Assembly: GCF_044326205.1 (NCBI RefSeq)
Contig: NZ_JBIRCY010000041.1
Coordinates: forward strand, 1 to 64,000
Source of the DNA: Kumtagia sp044326205
GTDB lineage: Bacteria; Pseudomonadota; Alphaproteobacteria; Rhizobiales; Rhizobiaceae
Reading direction: 5' to 3'
Length of the DNA: 64,000 bases
Shown: piece after piece, positions 16,611 to 27,118 of the stretch
Numbering within the stretch: the first letter of the stretch is position 1
How the letters are laid out: every line of letters starts with the position of its first letter
Made by a program: the position numbers and the translations under genes
Notes under the pieces: generated by a model
Told to the model about the DNA's origin: nothing
Databases searched by the model: none
Seen by the model: the letters and a program-made list of their open reading frames with translations, nothing else

Positions 16611-16967
16611 CTACTCTTTCGCTCCTCCGCTGATGATGTTCGACGTCAACCCGTTGCGATAATCCTCGCGGACGGGCGAAAAAGCGTCCAGGATTCGGCA
16701 GTCGGTGAGCGCGCGGCCGGAGTGGCGGGCATTTGAGGGGATAGCCGCGACCTGTCCCCGCGAGAGCCGCTCGGTGCTGCTGCCGACGGTCAGTTGGAAC
16801 TCGCCGTCCAGCATGTGCACGACCTGCTCGTGGACATGGCTGTGCTCCGGCAGGAGCGCGCCGGCGGAGATCTCCCACAGCACAAAACTCATTGAATCCG
16901 AATGCATAACCTTGCCGACGAAGCCGGGAATGGGCCTCTGCGCGGCGATCTTGTCCCAGTCCTTCAT
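16611..16967 (-). CDS. Cupin-domain protein
   Basis: A 118-aa single cupin. The metal-binding motifs are recognisable: PEHSHVHEQVVHMLDGEFQL holds the first His pair and Glu, and PSNARHSGRAL the last His. Small cupins of this size are often isomerases, dioxygenases or sugar-binding proteins; no substrate can be given. ATG 16967 gives the standard length and the frame has no longer alternative with a good ribosome site. It lies downstream of the MoxR operon on the same strand, but 163 bases and a hairpin separate it from the end of that operon, so it is probably a separate unit. Confidence 0.85.
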   Translation of the reverse strand: MKDWDKIAAQRPIPGFVGKVMHSDSMSFVLWEISAGALLPEHSHVHEQVVHMLDGEFQLTVGSSTERLSRGQVAAIPSNARHSGRALTDCRILDAFSPVREDYRNGLTSNIISGGAKE

Positions 16968-17109
16968 AGCGATGCCCTCGGTGTCCGGCGTTTCGCGGCA
17001 CCATAGTAGAGTCGGTGGCCGGGATGCAAAGACAGTCCAACGTTGGACGGCAAAGTAGGTCGGAGCACTGCCGCGATGATCCCAACCGGCAAGCTACGCT
17101 TGCCGACCT

Positions 17110-17127
17110 CCCCTCAACGGGAGGCAG
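17110..17127 (-). terminator. Hairpin just after the MoxR/DUF58 operon
   Basis: A CCTCCC stem pairs with GGGAGG around a six-base loop, directly after the stop of the last gene of the minus-strand operon. There is no strong T run, so it may be an RNA-protecting hairpin or part of a dispersed repeat (a wider AGGTCGG...CCGACCT dyad spans about 17057-17113) rather than a true terminator. Confidence 0.4.
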
Positions 17128-17129
17128 AG

Positions 17130-19193
17130 TCAGCGCCCCTCCCGGTACCACATGCTGCCCAGCGCCAAGAGCAGGACGGCCAAGCCGAAGAAGCCGCCGA
17201 AGGTCGGCAGGCGCGAGACGGATTTCAGCACGCTATCGTTGGTGGTGCGCAGGCCGATCCAGTCGCGGCCGCCGGCGTTGGCGGCGCCGCGCACCGGGAC
17301 GATCGAGGGCAGCGTCATTCCGGCGCTGCTGATTAGCCGGCGGACGCTGCCGCCCGTGGCCTCGGCCGCCGGGCGCAGGATGTTCTCGGTCGACACGGTG
17401 TCGGAGAATTCCGGGGCATTGACCGGGCCGATATGGGCGAGTGCGGAAAGGTTGCCGTTGCCGATCTGGTAGAGACCGATCTCGCTGGTCTCGACACTGC
17501 CTAGGAACAGGCCTGGCTCCGATTGCGTGAGGGGCACGCTCAGCGCCTTGCCGGACGGCGTGATCACCTGCGCCGGGCCGGGGTCGTCACTCATGGTCTG
17601 GCGTCTGACGTCGAGCACCATGCCACGGCCGTCGGCGGTCAGGCGCTCCTCTTCCAGTTCCGGTTCCTTCATCAACCAATGGGCGATGCGGCGGTAGAGC
17701 GCGACATGCGGGCCGCCTCCCTCGAAGCCGCGCGCCCACAGCCAGCCCTGGTCGGAGAGGAACATGCCGACGCGGCCTTCGCCCTTACGGTTGAGCAGCA
17801 GCAGCGGACGGTCGTCAGGCCCCTTCATGACCACTTCGCCCTCGGGCTGCTCGACGCCGATCATGCGGAACCAGCGGCTCCAGTGCGGCGGCTCGAAATC
17901 GGAACCTTCGAGGCCACGCGTCACCGGGTGGCGTTTGCCGGTCTCGGTGAGGCGCGGGTAAAACCCTTCCTCGACCACGTCACCGGTCGGCAGCGCCGGC
18001 AGCGCCGACATCAGCGGCGTGCGGGCGATGGAGGCGTCGCCGGCATATTCCGGCCCGGCGGCGATCAGCAGCGCGCCGCCTTTTTCCACATATTCGGCGA
18101 TGTAGTCGTAATAGAGGATCGGCAGCACGTCGCGGTGCTGGTAGCGGTCGAAGATGATCAGGTCGAAATCGTTTATTTTCTCCACAAAGAGTTCTCTTGT
18201 GGGGAAGGCGATCAGCGACAGTTCGTTGATCGGCGTGCCGTCCTGTTTTTCCGGCGGGCGCAGGATGGTGAAATGCACGAGATCGACCGAGGCATCGGAC
18301 TTCAGCAAATTGCGCCAGGTGCGCTCGCCGGCATGCGGCTCGCCCGAGACCAGCAGAACGCGCAGGTTCTCGCGGATGCCGTCGAGCAGTGCGATGGCGC
18401 GGTTGTTGGCGCTGGTGATCTCGCCGGGAACCGGGTCTATCGCCAGTTCGACGATGTTGCGGCCGGCGGTCGGTATCGTCACCTGTAGCTGCATTTCCTG
18501 GCCGATCACGGCGCGCTCGACCGATATCTGCTGGCCGTTGACGGAGACGCGGACATTGACCATGCCGCGCTCGCCGCCATTGGCGATGACCCGGTAGGTC
18601 ATGTCCATCGGCTTGCCGACGATACCGAAGCGCGGCGCGTTCTCGAAACGTATGCGGCGGTCAATCTCGTCGGCATTGCCGGTGATCAGCGCGTGCAGCG
18701 GCGCGCTGCCGGCCGTCGTGGCCGGCACGTCGTGGACCTGGCCGTCGGTGATCATCACGGCGCCGGCGATGCGCGAGGGTGGTACATCACGGAAAGCGCT
18801 CTCCAGCGCGCCGAACAGGCGGGTCGAAGTGCGGTCGTCGGCGGCGCTGGCCTTGCCGGCCTCGATAACGCGCACGTCGAACTGGCGGAAGCGGGCCAGC
18901 CGTTCCTGCAGGCCGGCCAGCGCCTGGTCGGTTTCGGCGGTGCGGTCCCCGATGTCCTGACTCTGGCTGCGGTCCACGATCAGGGCGACGACGCTCTTCA
19001 GCGGCTCGCGTTCCTCGTTGAGGAAGACCGGATTGAACAGTGCGGCGGCCAAGGCGGCAAGGGCCGCCAGGCGGAACAGCGCGCCGCGCTGGCGGAACCA
19101 CAGGCCGGCCAGCGCCAGCAGCGCGACCGGGATGAGGATGGCCGTCAGCCAGGGCCAGGAGAGCAGGGGTTCGAAGGCGACCGACCAGTTCAT
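17130..19193 (-). CDS. Large membrane protein with VWA-like and GATase1-like regions, last gene of MoxR operon
   Basis: A 687-aa protein. It begins with two hydrophobic helices (about residues 14-55) and ends with one (about 665-682). In between, VVALIVDRSQSQD looks like a degenerate VWA strand and MIDAS, and the middle section LIIFDRYQHRDVLP...YVEKGGALLIAAGPEY resembles a class I glutamine-amidotransferase-like fold, as in related operons. No catalytic triad is evident. It is the last of four genes that start with the MoxR ATPase and is separated from the BatA/DUF4159 gene by a 220-base gap holding a palindromic repeat. Such operons are linked to envelope protein maturation or stress resistance in other bacteria; here the role is inferred. 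Confidence 0.8.
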   Translation of the reverse strand: MNWSVAFEPLLSWPWLTAILIPVALLALAGLWFRQRGALFRLAALAALAAALFNPVFLNEEREPLKSVVALIVDRSQSQDIGDRTAETDQALAGLQERLARFRQFDVRVIEAGKASAADDRTSTRLFGALESAFRDVPPSRIAGAVMITDGQVHDVPATTAGSAPLHALITGNADEIDRRIRFENAPRFGIVGKPMDMTYRVIANGGERGMVNVRVSVNGQQISVERAVIGQEMQLQVTIPTAGRNIVELAIDPVPGEITSANNRAIALLDGIRENLRVLLVSGEPHAGERTWRNLLKSDASVDLVHFTILRPPEKQDGTPINELSLIAFPTRELFVEKINDFDLIIFDRYQHRDVLPILYYDYIAEYVEKGGALLIAAGPEYAGDASIARTPLMSALPALPTGDVVEEGFYPRLTETGKRHPVTRGLEGSDFEPPHWSRWFRMIGVEQPEGEVVMKGPDDRPLLLLNRKGEGRVGMFLSDQGWLWARGFEGGGPHVALYRRIAHWLMKEPELEEERLTADGRGMVLDVRRQTMSDDPGPAQVITPSGKALSVPLTQSEPGLFLGSVETSEIGLYQIGNGNLSALAHIGPVNAPEFSDTVSTENILRPAAEATGGSVRRLISSAGMTLPSIVPVRGAANAGGRDWIGLRTTNDSVLKSVSRLPTFGGFFGLAVLLLALGSMWYREGR

Positions 19194-19230
19194 GGGGTGG
19201 CCTTCCTTCGGCTGGAGTTACGCTCCTTCG

Positions 19231-19389
19231 CACCCCCCACTGTCCTGCCGGACATCTCCCCCGCAAGGGGGCAGATTGGCAGCTTCGCGCTCGCCGCCCA
19301 TCCTGCACCGTTGGCGATTGGCGAAACCAAAGCGGGCGGCGCAATCTCCCCCCTTGAGGGGGAGATGTCCGGCAGGACAGAGGGGGGTG
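19231..19389. repeat. RIME-like element with 32-bp imperfect terminal inverted repeats
   Basis: The left arm 19231-19262 and right arm 19358-19389 are inverted copies over 32 bases with a single mismatch; the shared core includes GACATCTCCCCC and TGTCCTGCCG. About 95 bases of unrelated sequence lie between. The size, GC-rich arms and intergenic place match rhizobial intergenic mosaic elements. It sits between two genes of one operon and would form a strong RNA hairpin there. Confidence 0.75.
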
Positions 19390-19413
19390 TGACGGAGTGC
19401 AGAGCGAAATGCA

Positions 19414-22245
19414 TCACTGCCCCAGCCGCTCCAGCAGGTCGGGCACGTGGACCTGGTCGGACTTGTAGTTGCCGGTCAGCATATACATGACGATGTTGAC
19501 GCCGGCGCGCAGCGCGTAGACGCGCTGCATCGGGTCCGAGGGGACGGTCGGCAGCATAGGGTCGCCGTTCTCGTCCATCGCCCAGGCGCCGGCGAAGTCG
19601 TTGGAGGTGATCATGATCGGGGTGACGCCGTCGCCGGTGCGCACCGGCCGGTTGTCGGTGTTGCTGGCCTCCAGAGAGGCTTCCACCCAGAGCGGGCTGC
19701 CGCTGTAGCGGCCGGGGAAGTCCTGAAGGATGTAGAAGGATTTGGTCAGTACGTGGTCTTCCGGCACGGGCTCCAGCGGCGGCACGTTGAGACTGCCCAG
19801 AATGTCGCGCAGGCGCTGGGTGGCCGGGCTCGTCGAGGCGTCGAGTGTCACCGCATACTGGTCGCGCGTGTCGAACAGCACCGTGCCGCCTTCCTTCATG
19901 TATTCGTCGATGCGGGCGATCGCCGCCTGCGACGGCATCGGCGCGCCGGGGTCCACCGGCCAGTAGATGATGGGGTAGAAAGCGAGTTCATCGCGGTCGA
20001 GGTTGACGCCCACCGGTTCGCCTGGCTCCAGCGCCGTCTTGTCCCTCAGGAATTGTCCAAGTCCATGCAGGCCGGCGCGGCTGATCGCGTCGACGCTCGA
20101 ATTGCCTGTGATGACAAAAGCCAGCCGGGTGGTGGCGATCGCCTCGATGGCCTCGGCGTCGCCAGGTTTCGAATCGTTGGCGAGGACGGGCGAGGGCGCA
20201 GACATCAGGGCGGAGAAGGCGACCAGCGCAAGGGCCATCGTCACCGCGCGCCCGGCCGCGTTGACCGGGCGGCGGCGCCACCGCTGGAAGACGCCGCCGA
20301 GCCACAGCACGATCAGGCTGTCGATGGCCAGGAACGCCAGGGCGGCGATCATCAGCGGTCCTTTCAGGTCGCGCGATTCATCCAGCGCATAACGCTCGTT
20401 TACCACAGGTACGGTCATTTCCGGGCGAACAATCGGCGCGAAGGCCGCATCGGCCGGCAGCAGGTTGTGGGCGAGCACGCCTTCCTCGCTGCCGTAGAGG
20501 CCGGGAGGGTTGTCGATGGTCACCGGCACAGGTCCTTTGCCGGTCTGCAGTGAGCGGGCATCGGGGTCGGGCGGCACGATCTGGCCGTCGGCGGCGATCA
20601 TGCGGTAGGGCGCCAGCGAGGCGGCGGCCTGGTTCTCGGCGGCGGCGCCCACGCCCTGGTTGCGCGAAAGCTGCACGATGCGGCGCAGCATCTCGACGAA
20701 GGTTCCCGAGATCGGCAGGTTCGACCATGTCGCCAGCGGCGTGATGTGGAACAGCACGACCATGCCCTTGCCGCGCCGGTCGGCGGTCACCAGCGGCGTG
20801 CCGTCGGCAAGCGTGGCCCAGGTGCGGTCGACAAGGTCGGGCGTCGGCTCCGCCAGGATCTGCCGGGTGACGGTGACCTCGGCCGGCGGCGGCAGGTCGG
20901 AAAAGGGACCGTTGGCGGGGAATTCAGTGACCGCCTGCGGCTCCGTCCACGACAGCGAGCCGCCGAGCAGGCGCTCGCCGAGGCGCAGCTTCACCGGCAG
21001 CAAGTCCTCGTCGTTTCCAGACGACAGCATGCGCGAACTGGCGAAACGCAACAGCGTCCCGCCATTGTCCATCCATTCGATGAGCGGCGCGCGCACGGTC
21101 TCGGGGATGGTGCCGACGTCGCCCATGACGATGACCGCCGGCTTCTGCTCCAGCAGTTGCGGAATGGCCTCGGTCAGGTCAGGGCTCGCTGGCTCGATCA
21201 GGTCGGCATAGGGTTCCAGCGCGCGGCGGATGTAATAGAGCGGCGAGAGCAACTGCCGCGTCTCGTCCGCCGGGGTCTGCGACAGCAGGCCGACACGCCG
21301 GCGCTTGTCGGTCTCGTCCAGCACGCGCACGGCCGCGGCATTGCCCTGGCCGTCCAGCGCGATCGAGGCAAAATCGTTGCGCAGTTCGAACGGCACGACG
21401 ATCTCGCCGGTCGCAGTCGTCTCGCCGGGGCGGAAGGTGACGGCGGCATCGCCGATGCGACGGCCCTTCTCGTCGAAGGCGCCGGCCGTCATGAGGCGCG
21501 GCACGGGGCCGGCCGGCGCGCGGACGGCTGATATGACGAAACGGTCGACGACGTTGTTGGCGGCCGAGAGCCCGACCATGTCGAGGCTGTCGGGCGCGGC
21601 CCAGACGACATTGGCGGGGTTTTGGGCGAGCAGCGTATCGAAGGCGGCCTGGTCCTGGGCCTGCGCCAGCCCGTCGGTCAGGAAGGCGAGCGTCGCGCCG
21701 GGCAGCGGCTTCAGTGCGTTGGCGACGGCGACGAAGACGTTGGCGCGGTCCGGCGGAATGGGGCGCGGCTTGACGGCGTTCAACCTGTCGCGCGCCTCGC
21801 CGGCGCTGTAGGGGCCAATCGCCTCGTTGGGTTTCTCGGCGGTGAAGGCAAGGATGATCGGTATCTCGTTGCGTTCGGCGTCGGCGATCAGCCGGCGGGC
21901 GGTTGCGACGCGCATGCCCCAGCCGGCGGCGCTGGCCCAGCCATTGTCGATGACCAACGCCAGCGCGGAGCCACCAGTGGGAACGCGTTCGCGCGGATTC
22001 CATATCGGCTCGGCCAGCGCCATGATCACGAAGCCGGCGAGCAACAGGCGCAGCAGCGTCAGCCACCAAGGACTCCGGTGCGGCGTGTCCTCGCGTTTCA
22101 GCACCTGCGCGAGGATGCGCAGCGGCGGGAACACTTCCGTCTGCGGGCGCGGCGGGGTGAGGCGCAGCAGCCACCAGATCACGGGAAGGGCAAGCAGCCC
22201 CCACAAGACGGCGGGGAAGCCGAAGGAGAGGGGAAGCCAGCTCAT
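19414..22245 (-). CDS. BatA-like membrane protein fused to DUF4159 domain
   Basis: A 943-aa protein. The N-terminus (MSWLPLSFGFPAVLWGLLALPVIWWLLRL) is the aerotolerance-regulator/BatA two-helix region, followed by a VWA-like part (ALALVIDNGWASAAGWG, with a degraded MIDAS). After further hydrophobic helices near residues 690-735, the C-terminal 200 residues are DUF4159 (LAFVITGNSSVDAISRAGLHGL, then IIYWPVDPGAPMPSQAAIARID). The frame is open to 22569, but ATG 22245 gives the family's N-terminus and overlaps the DUF58 gene's stop by four bases. It acts in the inner membrane with the MoxR and DUF58 partners. The missing metal-binding residues of the VWA suggest a structural rather than metal-dependent role. 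Confidence 0.88.
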   Translation of the reverse strand: MSWLPLSFGFPAVLWGLLALPVIWWLLRLTPPRPQTEVFPPLRILAQVLKREDTPHRSPWWLTLLRLLLAGFVIMALAEPIWNPRERVPTGGSALALVIDNGWASAAGWGMRVATARRLIADAERNEIPIILAFTAEKPNEAIGPYSAGEARDRLNAVKPRPIPPDRANVFVAVANALKPLPGATLAFLTDGLAQAQDQAAFDTLLAQNPANVVWAAPDSLDMVGLSAANNVVDRFVISAVRAPAGPVPRLMTAGAFDEKGRRIGDAAVTFRPGETTATGEIVVPFELRNDFASIALDGQGNAAAVRVLDETDKRRRVGLLSQTPADETRQLLSPLYYIRRALEPYADLIEPASPDLTEAIPQLLEQKPAVIVMGDVGTIPETVRAPLIEWMDNGGTLLRFASSRMLSSGNDEDLLPVKLRLGERLLGGSLSWTEPQAVTEFPANGPFSDLPPPAEVTVTRQILAEPTPDLVDRTWATLADGTPLVTADRRGKGMVVLFHITPLATWSNLPISGTFVEMLRRIVQLSRNQGVGAAAENQAAASLAPYRMIAADGQIVPPDPDARSLQTGKGPVPVTIDNPPGLYGSEEGVLAHNLLPADAAFAPIVRPEMTVPVVNERYALDESRDLKGPLMIAALAFLAIDSLIVLWLGGVFQRWRRRPVNAAGRAVTMALALVAFSALMSAPSPVLANDSKPGDAEAIEAIATTRLAFVITGNSSVDAISRAGLHGLGQFLRDKTALEPGEPVGVNLDRDELAFYPIIYWPVDPGAPMPSQAAIARIDEYMKEGGTVLFDTRDQYAVTLDASTSPATQRLRDILGSLNVPPLEPVPEDHVLTKSFYILQDFPGRYSGSPLWVEASLEASNTDNRPVRTGDGVTPIMITSNDFAGAWAMDENGDPMLPTVPSDPMQRVYALRAGVNIVMYMLTGNYKSDQVHVPDLLERLGQ

Positions 22246-23158
22246 GGGCGGCCACCCGCGGCATATCCGCCTTCGTCCGACATCGCCATGTGAATGCGCA
22301 CGAGCGCCTCGGAGGCGAGGCGGTCGGTGTGGTTGACGGTAAAGCTCCAGCCCAGGCGGCGGCACCAGGCGCCAAGCTCCTGGCGGCGGGCGAGGTAGAG
22401 GCGGCGGTAGTCGTCGCCGAGCAGTTCGGCGCGGCCGGCGGTCAGTTTTTCGCCCGTCTCGGGATCGGTGAACTCGGTGCGGCCGGCATAGGGAAAAGTT
22501 TCTTCCGCCGGATCGGCGACCTCGATCAGATGCGCGCGCACGCCGTGGCGGGCGAGCACGTCCAGCCATTCGCGGATCTCGTCGACCGGGTCGAGGAAAT
22601 CACCGGCGATGACGATGTCGGAAAAGCGGCGGATCATCGAGAGGTCCGGCCGGGCGCTGAGCGCGGGCGCATGGCTGAGCAGCGTCGCGACACGCTCGGC
22701 GCCGTTGCGCGAAGTGATCGGATCGGTGAGGCCCGGCCAGGCGATGCGTTCGCCGCTGCGTGAGAGCAACTCTGCCAGTGCCAGGATGAGCACCAGCGCG
22801 CGCGATTCCTTCGAAACGCCGGCGGCCGAGGATTTGTAGAGCATCGACGGCGACGGGTCGGCCCACAGCCAGACAGTGTGGGCCGCCTCCCATTCGAGAT
22901 CGCGGACATAGGTGTGGTCGTCGCGAGCCGAGCGGCGCCAGTCGATGCGGGCCATGGCCTCGCCTTCGACATAAGGCCGGAACTGCCAGAAATTCTCGCC
23001 TATGCCCTGCTTGCGGCGGCCATGCCAGCCGCCGATCACGGTGTTAACGACGCGGCGCGCCTCGACCAGCAGGTCGGGAACGAGCGATGCACGAAGCCTA
23101 GCGCGGGCAAGCGCGTCGCGGGGGGCGACCTGTGAAGACGCCTCGCCGATGCGCGCCA

Positions 23159-23159
<1 letters not shown>
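22242..23159 (-). CDS. DUF58 domain protein (MoxR partner)
   Basis: A 305-aa protein of the DUF58 family, which is normally coded next to MoxR ATPases. The signature is seen as FRPYVEGEAMARIDWRRSAR and VRDLEWEAAHTVWLWADPSPSM, the latter being a VWA-like strand with a modified MIDAS. The rest follows the VWA pattern (FSDIVIAGDFLDPVDEIREWL). No membrane segments, so it is probably cytoplasmic or peripheral. Its ATG overlaps the moxR TGA (ATGA), and its stop overlaps the next gene by four bases, so the first three genes are tightly coupled. It is thought to be the adaptor or target of the MoxR ATPase. Confidence 0.92.
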
Positions 23160-24163
<1,004 letters not shown>

Positions 24164-24293
24164 TCGGCCTCTATCCTTTCCCGGGAATACCGGTACGCGG
24201 CTGACGACTCGGGGTGTAGTGGAAACCCCAACATGCCAACTTAAATCAGCCCACCCGGCTGACAAGCGAGACAACAGTGACTATTTCGTGACC

Positions 24294-24923
24294 ATGCACA
24301 GGGAACTGGACGATACGCCGCAGGGCCTCGGCAAGGCGGGCGACACGGCAGGATTGTCGGCGCTGATTTCGCGCGCGACCAGGGCAGGCAAGGGTTTGCC
24401 GCCGGTCGAGCGCTGGAACCCGCCCTTCTGCGGCGACCTCGACATGGAGATCCGCGCTGACGGAACCTGGTTCTATCTGGGCACGCCGATCGGCCGCATG
24501 CCTCTTGTGCAACTGTTCTCGACGGTGCTGCGCAAGGACGAGGACGGGAAGACCTATCTGGTCACGCCGGTGGAGAGGGTCGGCATCCGGGTGGTGGATG
24601 CGCCGTTCGTGGCGGTGGAGATGAACGTGTCGGGGCAGGGGAGTGAGCGGGTGGTCACCTTCCGCACCAATGTCGGCGACGTCGTCGAGGCCGGACCAAG
24701 CCATCCGCTGCGCTTTGTCGACGAGGACGAGACGGGCGGGCTGAAACCCTATGTTCTGGTGCGTGGCCGGCTGGAAGCGCTGGTGGCGCGGCCGGTGATG
24801 TACGAATTGGTCGAGTTCGGCGAGGAGATCGAGATTTCCGGCGTGCCGATGTTCGCGGTGCGCTCGCAGGGCGAAATCTATCCGATCATGCCGGCGGAAA
24901 AATTGAGGCGGCTCAGTGCCTGA
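24294..24923 (+). CDS. DUF1285 domain protein
   Basis: A 209-aa protein matching DUF1285 (PPVERWNPPFCGDLDMEIRADGTWFYLGTPIGR, then LVTPVERVGIRVVDAPFVA and VLVRGRLEALVARPVMYELV). The fold is two PH-like beta barrels; the function is unknown. ATG 24294 is chosen; a GTG at 24288 and upstream in-frame starts are possible. Its 3' end overlaps the start of the NUDIX gene by eight bases. The order DUF1285, CoA-type NUDIX hydrolase, CCA-adding enzyme, with the MoxR operon divergent, is typical of Rhizobiales chromosomes. Confidence 0.9.
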   Translation: MHRELDDTPQGLGKAGDTAGLSALISRATRAGKGLPPVERWNPPFCGDLDMEIRADGTWFYLGTPIGRMPLVQLFSTVLRKDEDGKTYLVTPVERVGIRVVDAPFVAVEMNVSGQGSERVVTFRTNVGDVVEAGPSHPLRFVDEDETGGLKPYVLVRGRLEALVARPVMYELVEFGEEIEISGVPMFAVRSQGEIYPIMPAEKLRRLSA

Positions 24924-25563
24924 CCTGCTGCGCTCGACCGGATCCGTGCTTTATTCCACGGATGATTTCCGCCGCCGCGCGGCGCGCGAGGAGAATTTCC
25001 TGGCGCATCCGGAGGAGGACGGCGACCACCGCTTCAATCCGGGCCATCCGCGCCTCCACCACGCAAAAGGGCTGCGTTCGGCCGCAGTGTTGATCCCGGT
25101 CATAGACCATGGCGACCAGGCGACCGTGCTGCTCACCAAGCGCGCCGAGACCTTGCGCAATCATACGGGGCAAGTGGCCTTTCCCGGCGGGCGGATCGAT
25201 CCGGAAGACAAGTCGCCGGAGCACGCCGCGCTGCGCGAGGCGGAGGAGGAGATCGGGCTTGCCGCCCGCCAGGTCGAGGTGCTCGGGCGCATGCCCGACT
25301 ATGTGTCCGGCAGCGGCTACCGGATCGCGCCGGTGCTGTCGATCGTCAGGCCGGGCTTCGAACTGACGATCAACGAGGACGAGGTAGACGCTGCCTTCGA
25401 GGTGCCGCTGTCCTTCCTGATGGACCCCAAGAACCATACGCGCGACAGCCGCTTCTGGGGCGACCGGGAATGGTTCTACTACGACATGCCCTATGGTGGC
25501 CGGCGCATCTGGGGCGTTACCGCCGGCATCATCCGCACGCTCTACGAGAGGCTTTACGCGTAA
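24916..25563 (+). CDS. NUDIX hydrolase, CoA pyrophosphatase type
   Basis: A 215-aa NUDIX enzyme. The NUDIX box is intact: GGRIDPEDKSPEHAALREAE followed by EEIGL, giving the GX5EX7REUXEEXGU pattern that binds Mg2+. The preceding LTKRAETLRNHTGQVAFPGG is the signature of the CoA pyrophosphatase (NudL-like) subgroup, which cuts coenzyme A into 4'-phosphopantetheine and 3',5'-ADP. The start is GTG at 24916, inside the end of the DUF1285 gene, so translation is coupled. The CCA-adding enzyme gene starts 25 bases after its stop. Cytoplasmic housekeeping. Confidence 0.93.
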   Translation: MPDLLRSTGSVLYSTDDFRRRAAREENFLAHPEEDGDHRFNPGHPRLHHAKGLRSAAVLIPVIDHGDQATVLLTKRAETLRNHTGQVAFPGGRIDPEDKSPEHAALREAEEEIGLAARQVEVLGRMPDYVSGSGYRIAPVLSIVRPGFELTINEDEVDAAFEVPLSFLMDPKNHTRDSRFWGDREWFYYDMPYGGRRIWGVTAGIIRTLYERLYA

Positions 25564-25588
25564 TGGTGGCGTATCGGAGGGGGCGCGG

Positions 25589-26863
25589 ATGAGTGACAGA
25601 GTCACGCTCGCAGGGCGTGCTGCCTGGCTTGCCGACAAGAACCTGCAGCGTATCCTCGCGGTCCTGTCCGAAGGCGGCGAGGAGGCGCGTGTCGCCGGCG
25701 GGGCGGTGCGCAACACGCTGCTCGGCGAACCGGTGGCCGACATCGACATCGCCACCACGACGCTGCCCGAGGAGACCGTCCGGCGCGGCGAAGCGGCGGG
25801 TTTCAAGGCGGTGCCGACCGGGGCCGAGCACGGCACGATCACCCTGGTCGTCGCCAGCCATCCCTATGAAGTGACGACGCTCAGGGCAGACATCGAGACC
25901 GACGGGAGGCGGGCGAAGGTGCGGTTCGGCCGCGACTGGCAGGCGGACGCTGCGCGCCGCGACTTCACCATCAACGGGCTCTATGCGCAGGCCGACGGTA
26001 CGGTGGTTGATCTGGTCGGCGGCGTTGCCGACATCGAAAGCCGCACCATCCGTTTCATCGGCGACGCGGAAGGGCGCATCCGAGAGGATTTCTTGCGTAT
26101 CCTGCGCTTTTTCCGCTTCTTCGCCTGGTACGGCAGGGGCCGGCCCGACGCGGACGGACTGAAGGCCTGCGCGCGGCTGAAGGATGGGCTGGACGGGCTT
26201 TCGGCCGAACGTGTGTGGAGCGAATTGCGAAGACTGCTTTCGGCGCCCGACCCGTCGCGCGCGATGCTCTGGATGCGGCAGGCCGGCGTGCTGACAAAAA
26301 TCCTGCCGGAAAGCGAAAAATGGGGCATCGACGCCATTCACGCGCTGGTCGGTACGGAGCGTGATCTCGGCTGGTCGGCGGACCCGATGCTCAGGCTGGA
26401 GGCGATCGTGCCGCCCGATGTAGCGCGCATGGCGGCGCTGGCGGAAAGGCTCAAACTGTCGAAAGCGGAGGCGGCACGCCTCGCCGACTGGGCGGCGGCC
26501 ACGCCGCCGGCTGCGTCGGCGAGCGACCTGGCGCTCCGGCAGGCTCTGTATCGTGGCTCGCAGGGCGGAATCCGCGACCGGCTGAGCCTGTCGCTGGTAT
26601 CGGCGCGGGCACGCGCCGTCTCGGACACCGAGGCGTTGCTGGAGGCCGGGGCTTATGGACGGCTGCTCAAGCTTGCACAAAAATGGGAGAAGCCGGCGTT
26701 TCCGCTCAAGGGAGCCGACCTGACAGCGATGGGCATGACACCCGGTCCCGAGATCGGAAAGCTGATGCGCAAGCTCGAAGATGCATGGATCGAGTCCGGG
26801 TTTTCGCTCGCGCGCGACGCACTCATCGAGCGCGCCGCGGAATCGCAGAAAAACGACGTCTAG
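25589..26863 (+). CDS. cca: CCA tRNA nucleotidyltransferase
   Basis: A 424-aa class II enzyme that adds CCA, or part of it, to tRNA 3' ends. The catalytic head is clear: VAGGAVRNTLLG (the GGxVR motif) and PVADIDIATTTLPEE (the DxD metal pair), then RRDFTINGLYAQ and FIGDAEGRIREDFLRILRFF. The C-terminal body is alpha-helical. ATG 25589 follows GGAGGGGG, so this start is secure; the upstream in-frame start at 25493 is inside the NUDIX gene. Its TAG stop overlaps the TAG stop of the convergent DUF1059 gene by four bases (CTAG). Confidence 0.95.
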   Translation: MSDRVTLAGRAAWLADKNLQRILAVLSEGGEEARVAGGAVRNTLLGEPVADIDIATTTLPEETVRRGEAAGFKAVPTGAEHGTITLVVASHPYEVTTLRADIETDGRRAKVRFGRDWQADAARRDFTINGLYAQADGTVVDLVGGVADIESRTIRFIGDAEGRIREDFLRILRFFRFFAWYGRGRPDADGLKACARLKDGLDGLSAERVWSELRRLLSAPDPSRAMLWMRQAGVLTKILPESEKWGIDAIHALVGTERDLGWSADPMLRLEAIVPPDVARMAALAERLKLSKAEAARLADWAAATPPAASASDLALRQALYRGSQGGIRDRLSLSLVSARARAVSDTEALLEAGAYGRLLKLAQKWEKPAFPLKGADLTAMGMTPGPEIGKLMRKLEDAWIESGFSLARDALIERAAESQKNDV

Positions 26864-27045
26864 GCGGCGTCGCGGACTTTTTCGATGCGCGAGCGGATCG
26901 CCTCGATCATGGTTTCGCGAATGATCGTCTCACCGTGCGTCTCGCGCATATGCTCGACGGCGCGGCGCATGACCTCCGCCTCATCCTGGTGACGGGTGTG
27001 CCAGTCGCATCCCGGAACCAGCGAACCGCAATGAAATTCCTTCAT
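26860..27045 (-). CDS. DUF1059-like small Cys/His protein
   Basis: A 61-aa protein (MKEFHCGSLVPGCDWHTRHQDEAEVMRRAVEHMRETHG...) with the DUF1059 pattern: a conserved C-x7-C region and histidines in WHTRH and EHMRETHG that could bind zinc. Family members are small predicted metal-binding proteins of unknown role. ATG 27045 follows AGGAGAAAACG. Its stop overlaps that of the convergent cca gene in the sequence CTAG, leaving no room for a terminator between them. Confidence 0.85.
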   Translation of the reverse strand: MKEFHCGSLVPGCDWHTRHQDEAEVMRRAVEHMRETHGETIIRETMIEAIRSRIEKVRDAA

Positions 27046-27118
27046 CGTTTTCTCCTTCCTGGCATTTCGATGATGCGGACCATAACACAGGTCCCGCCGA
27101 TTGGTTGCCCGAAACGAA

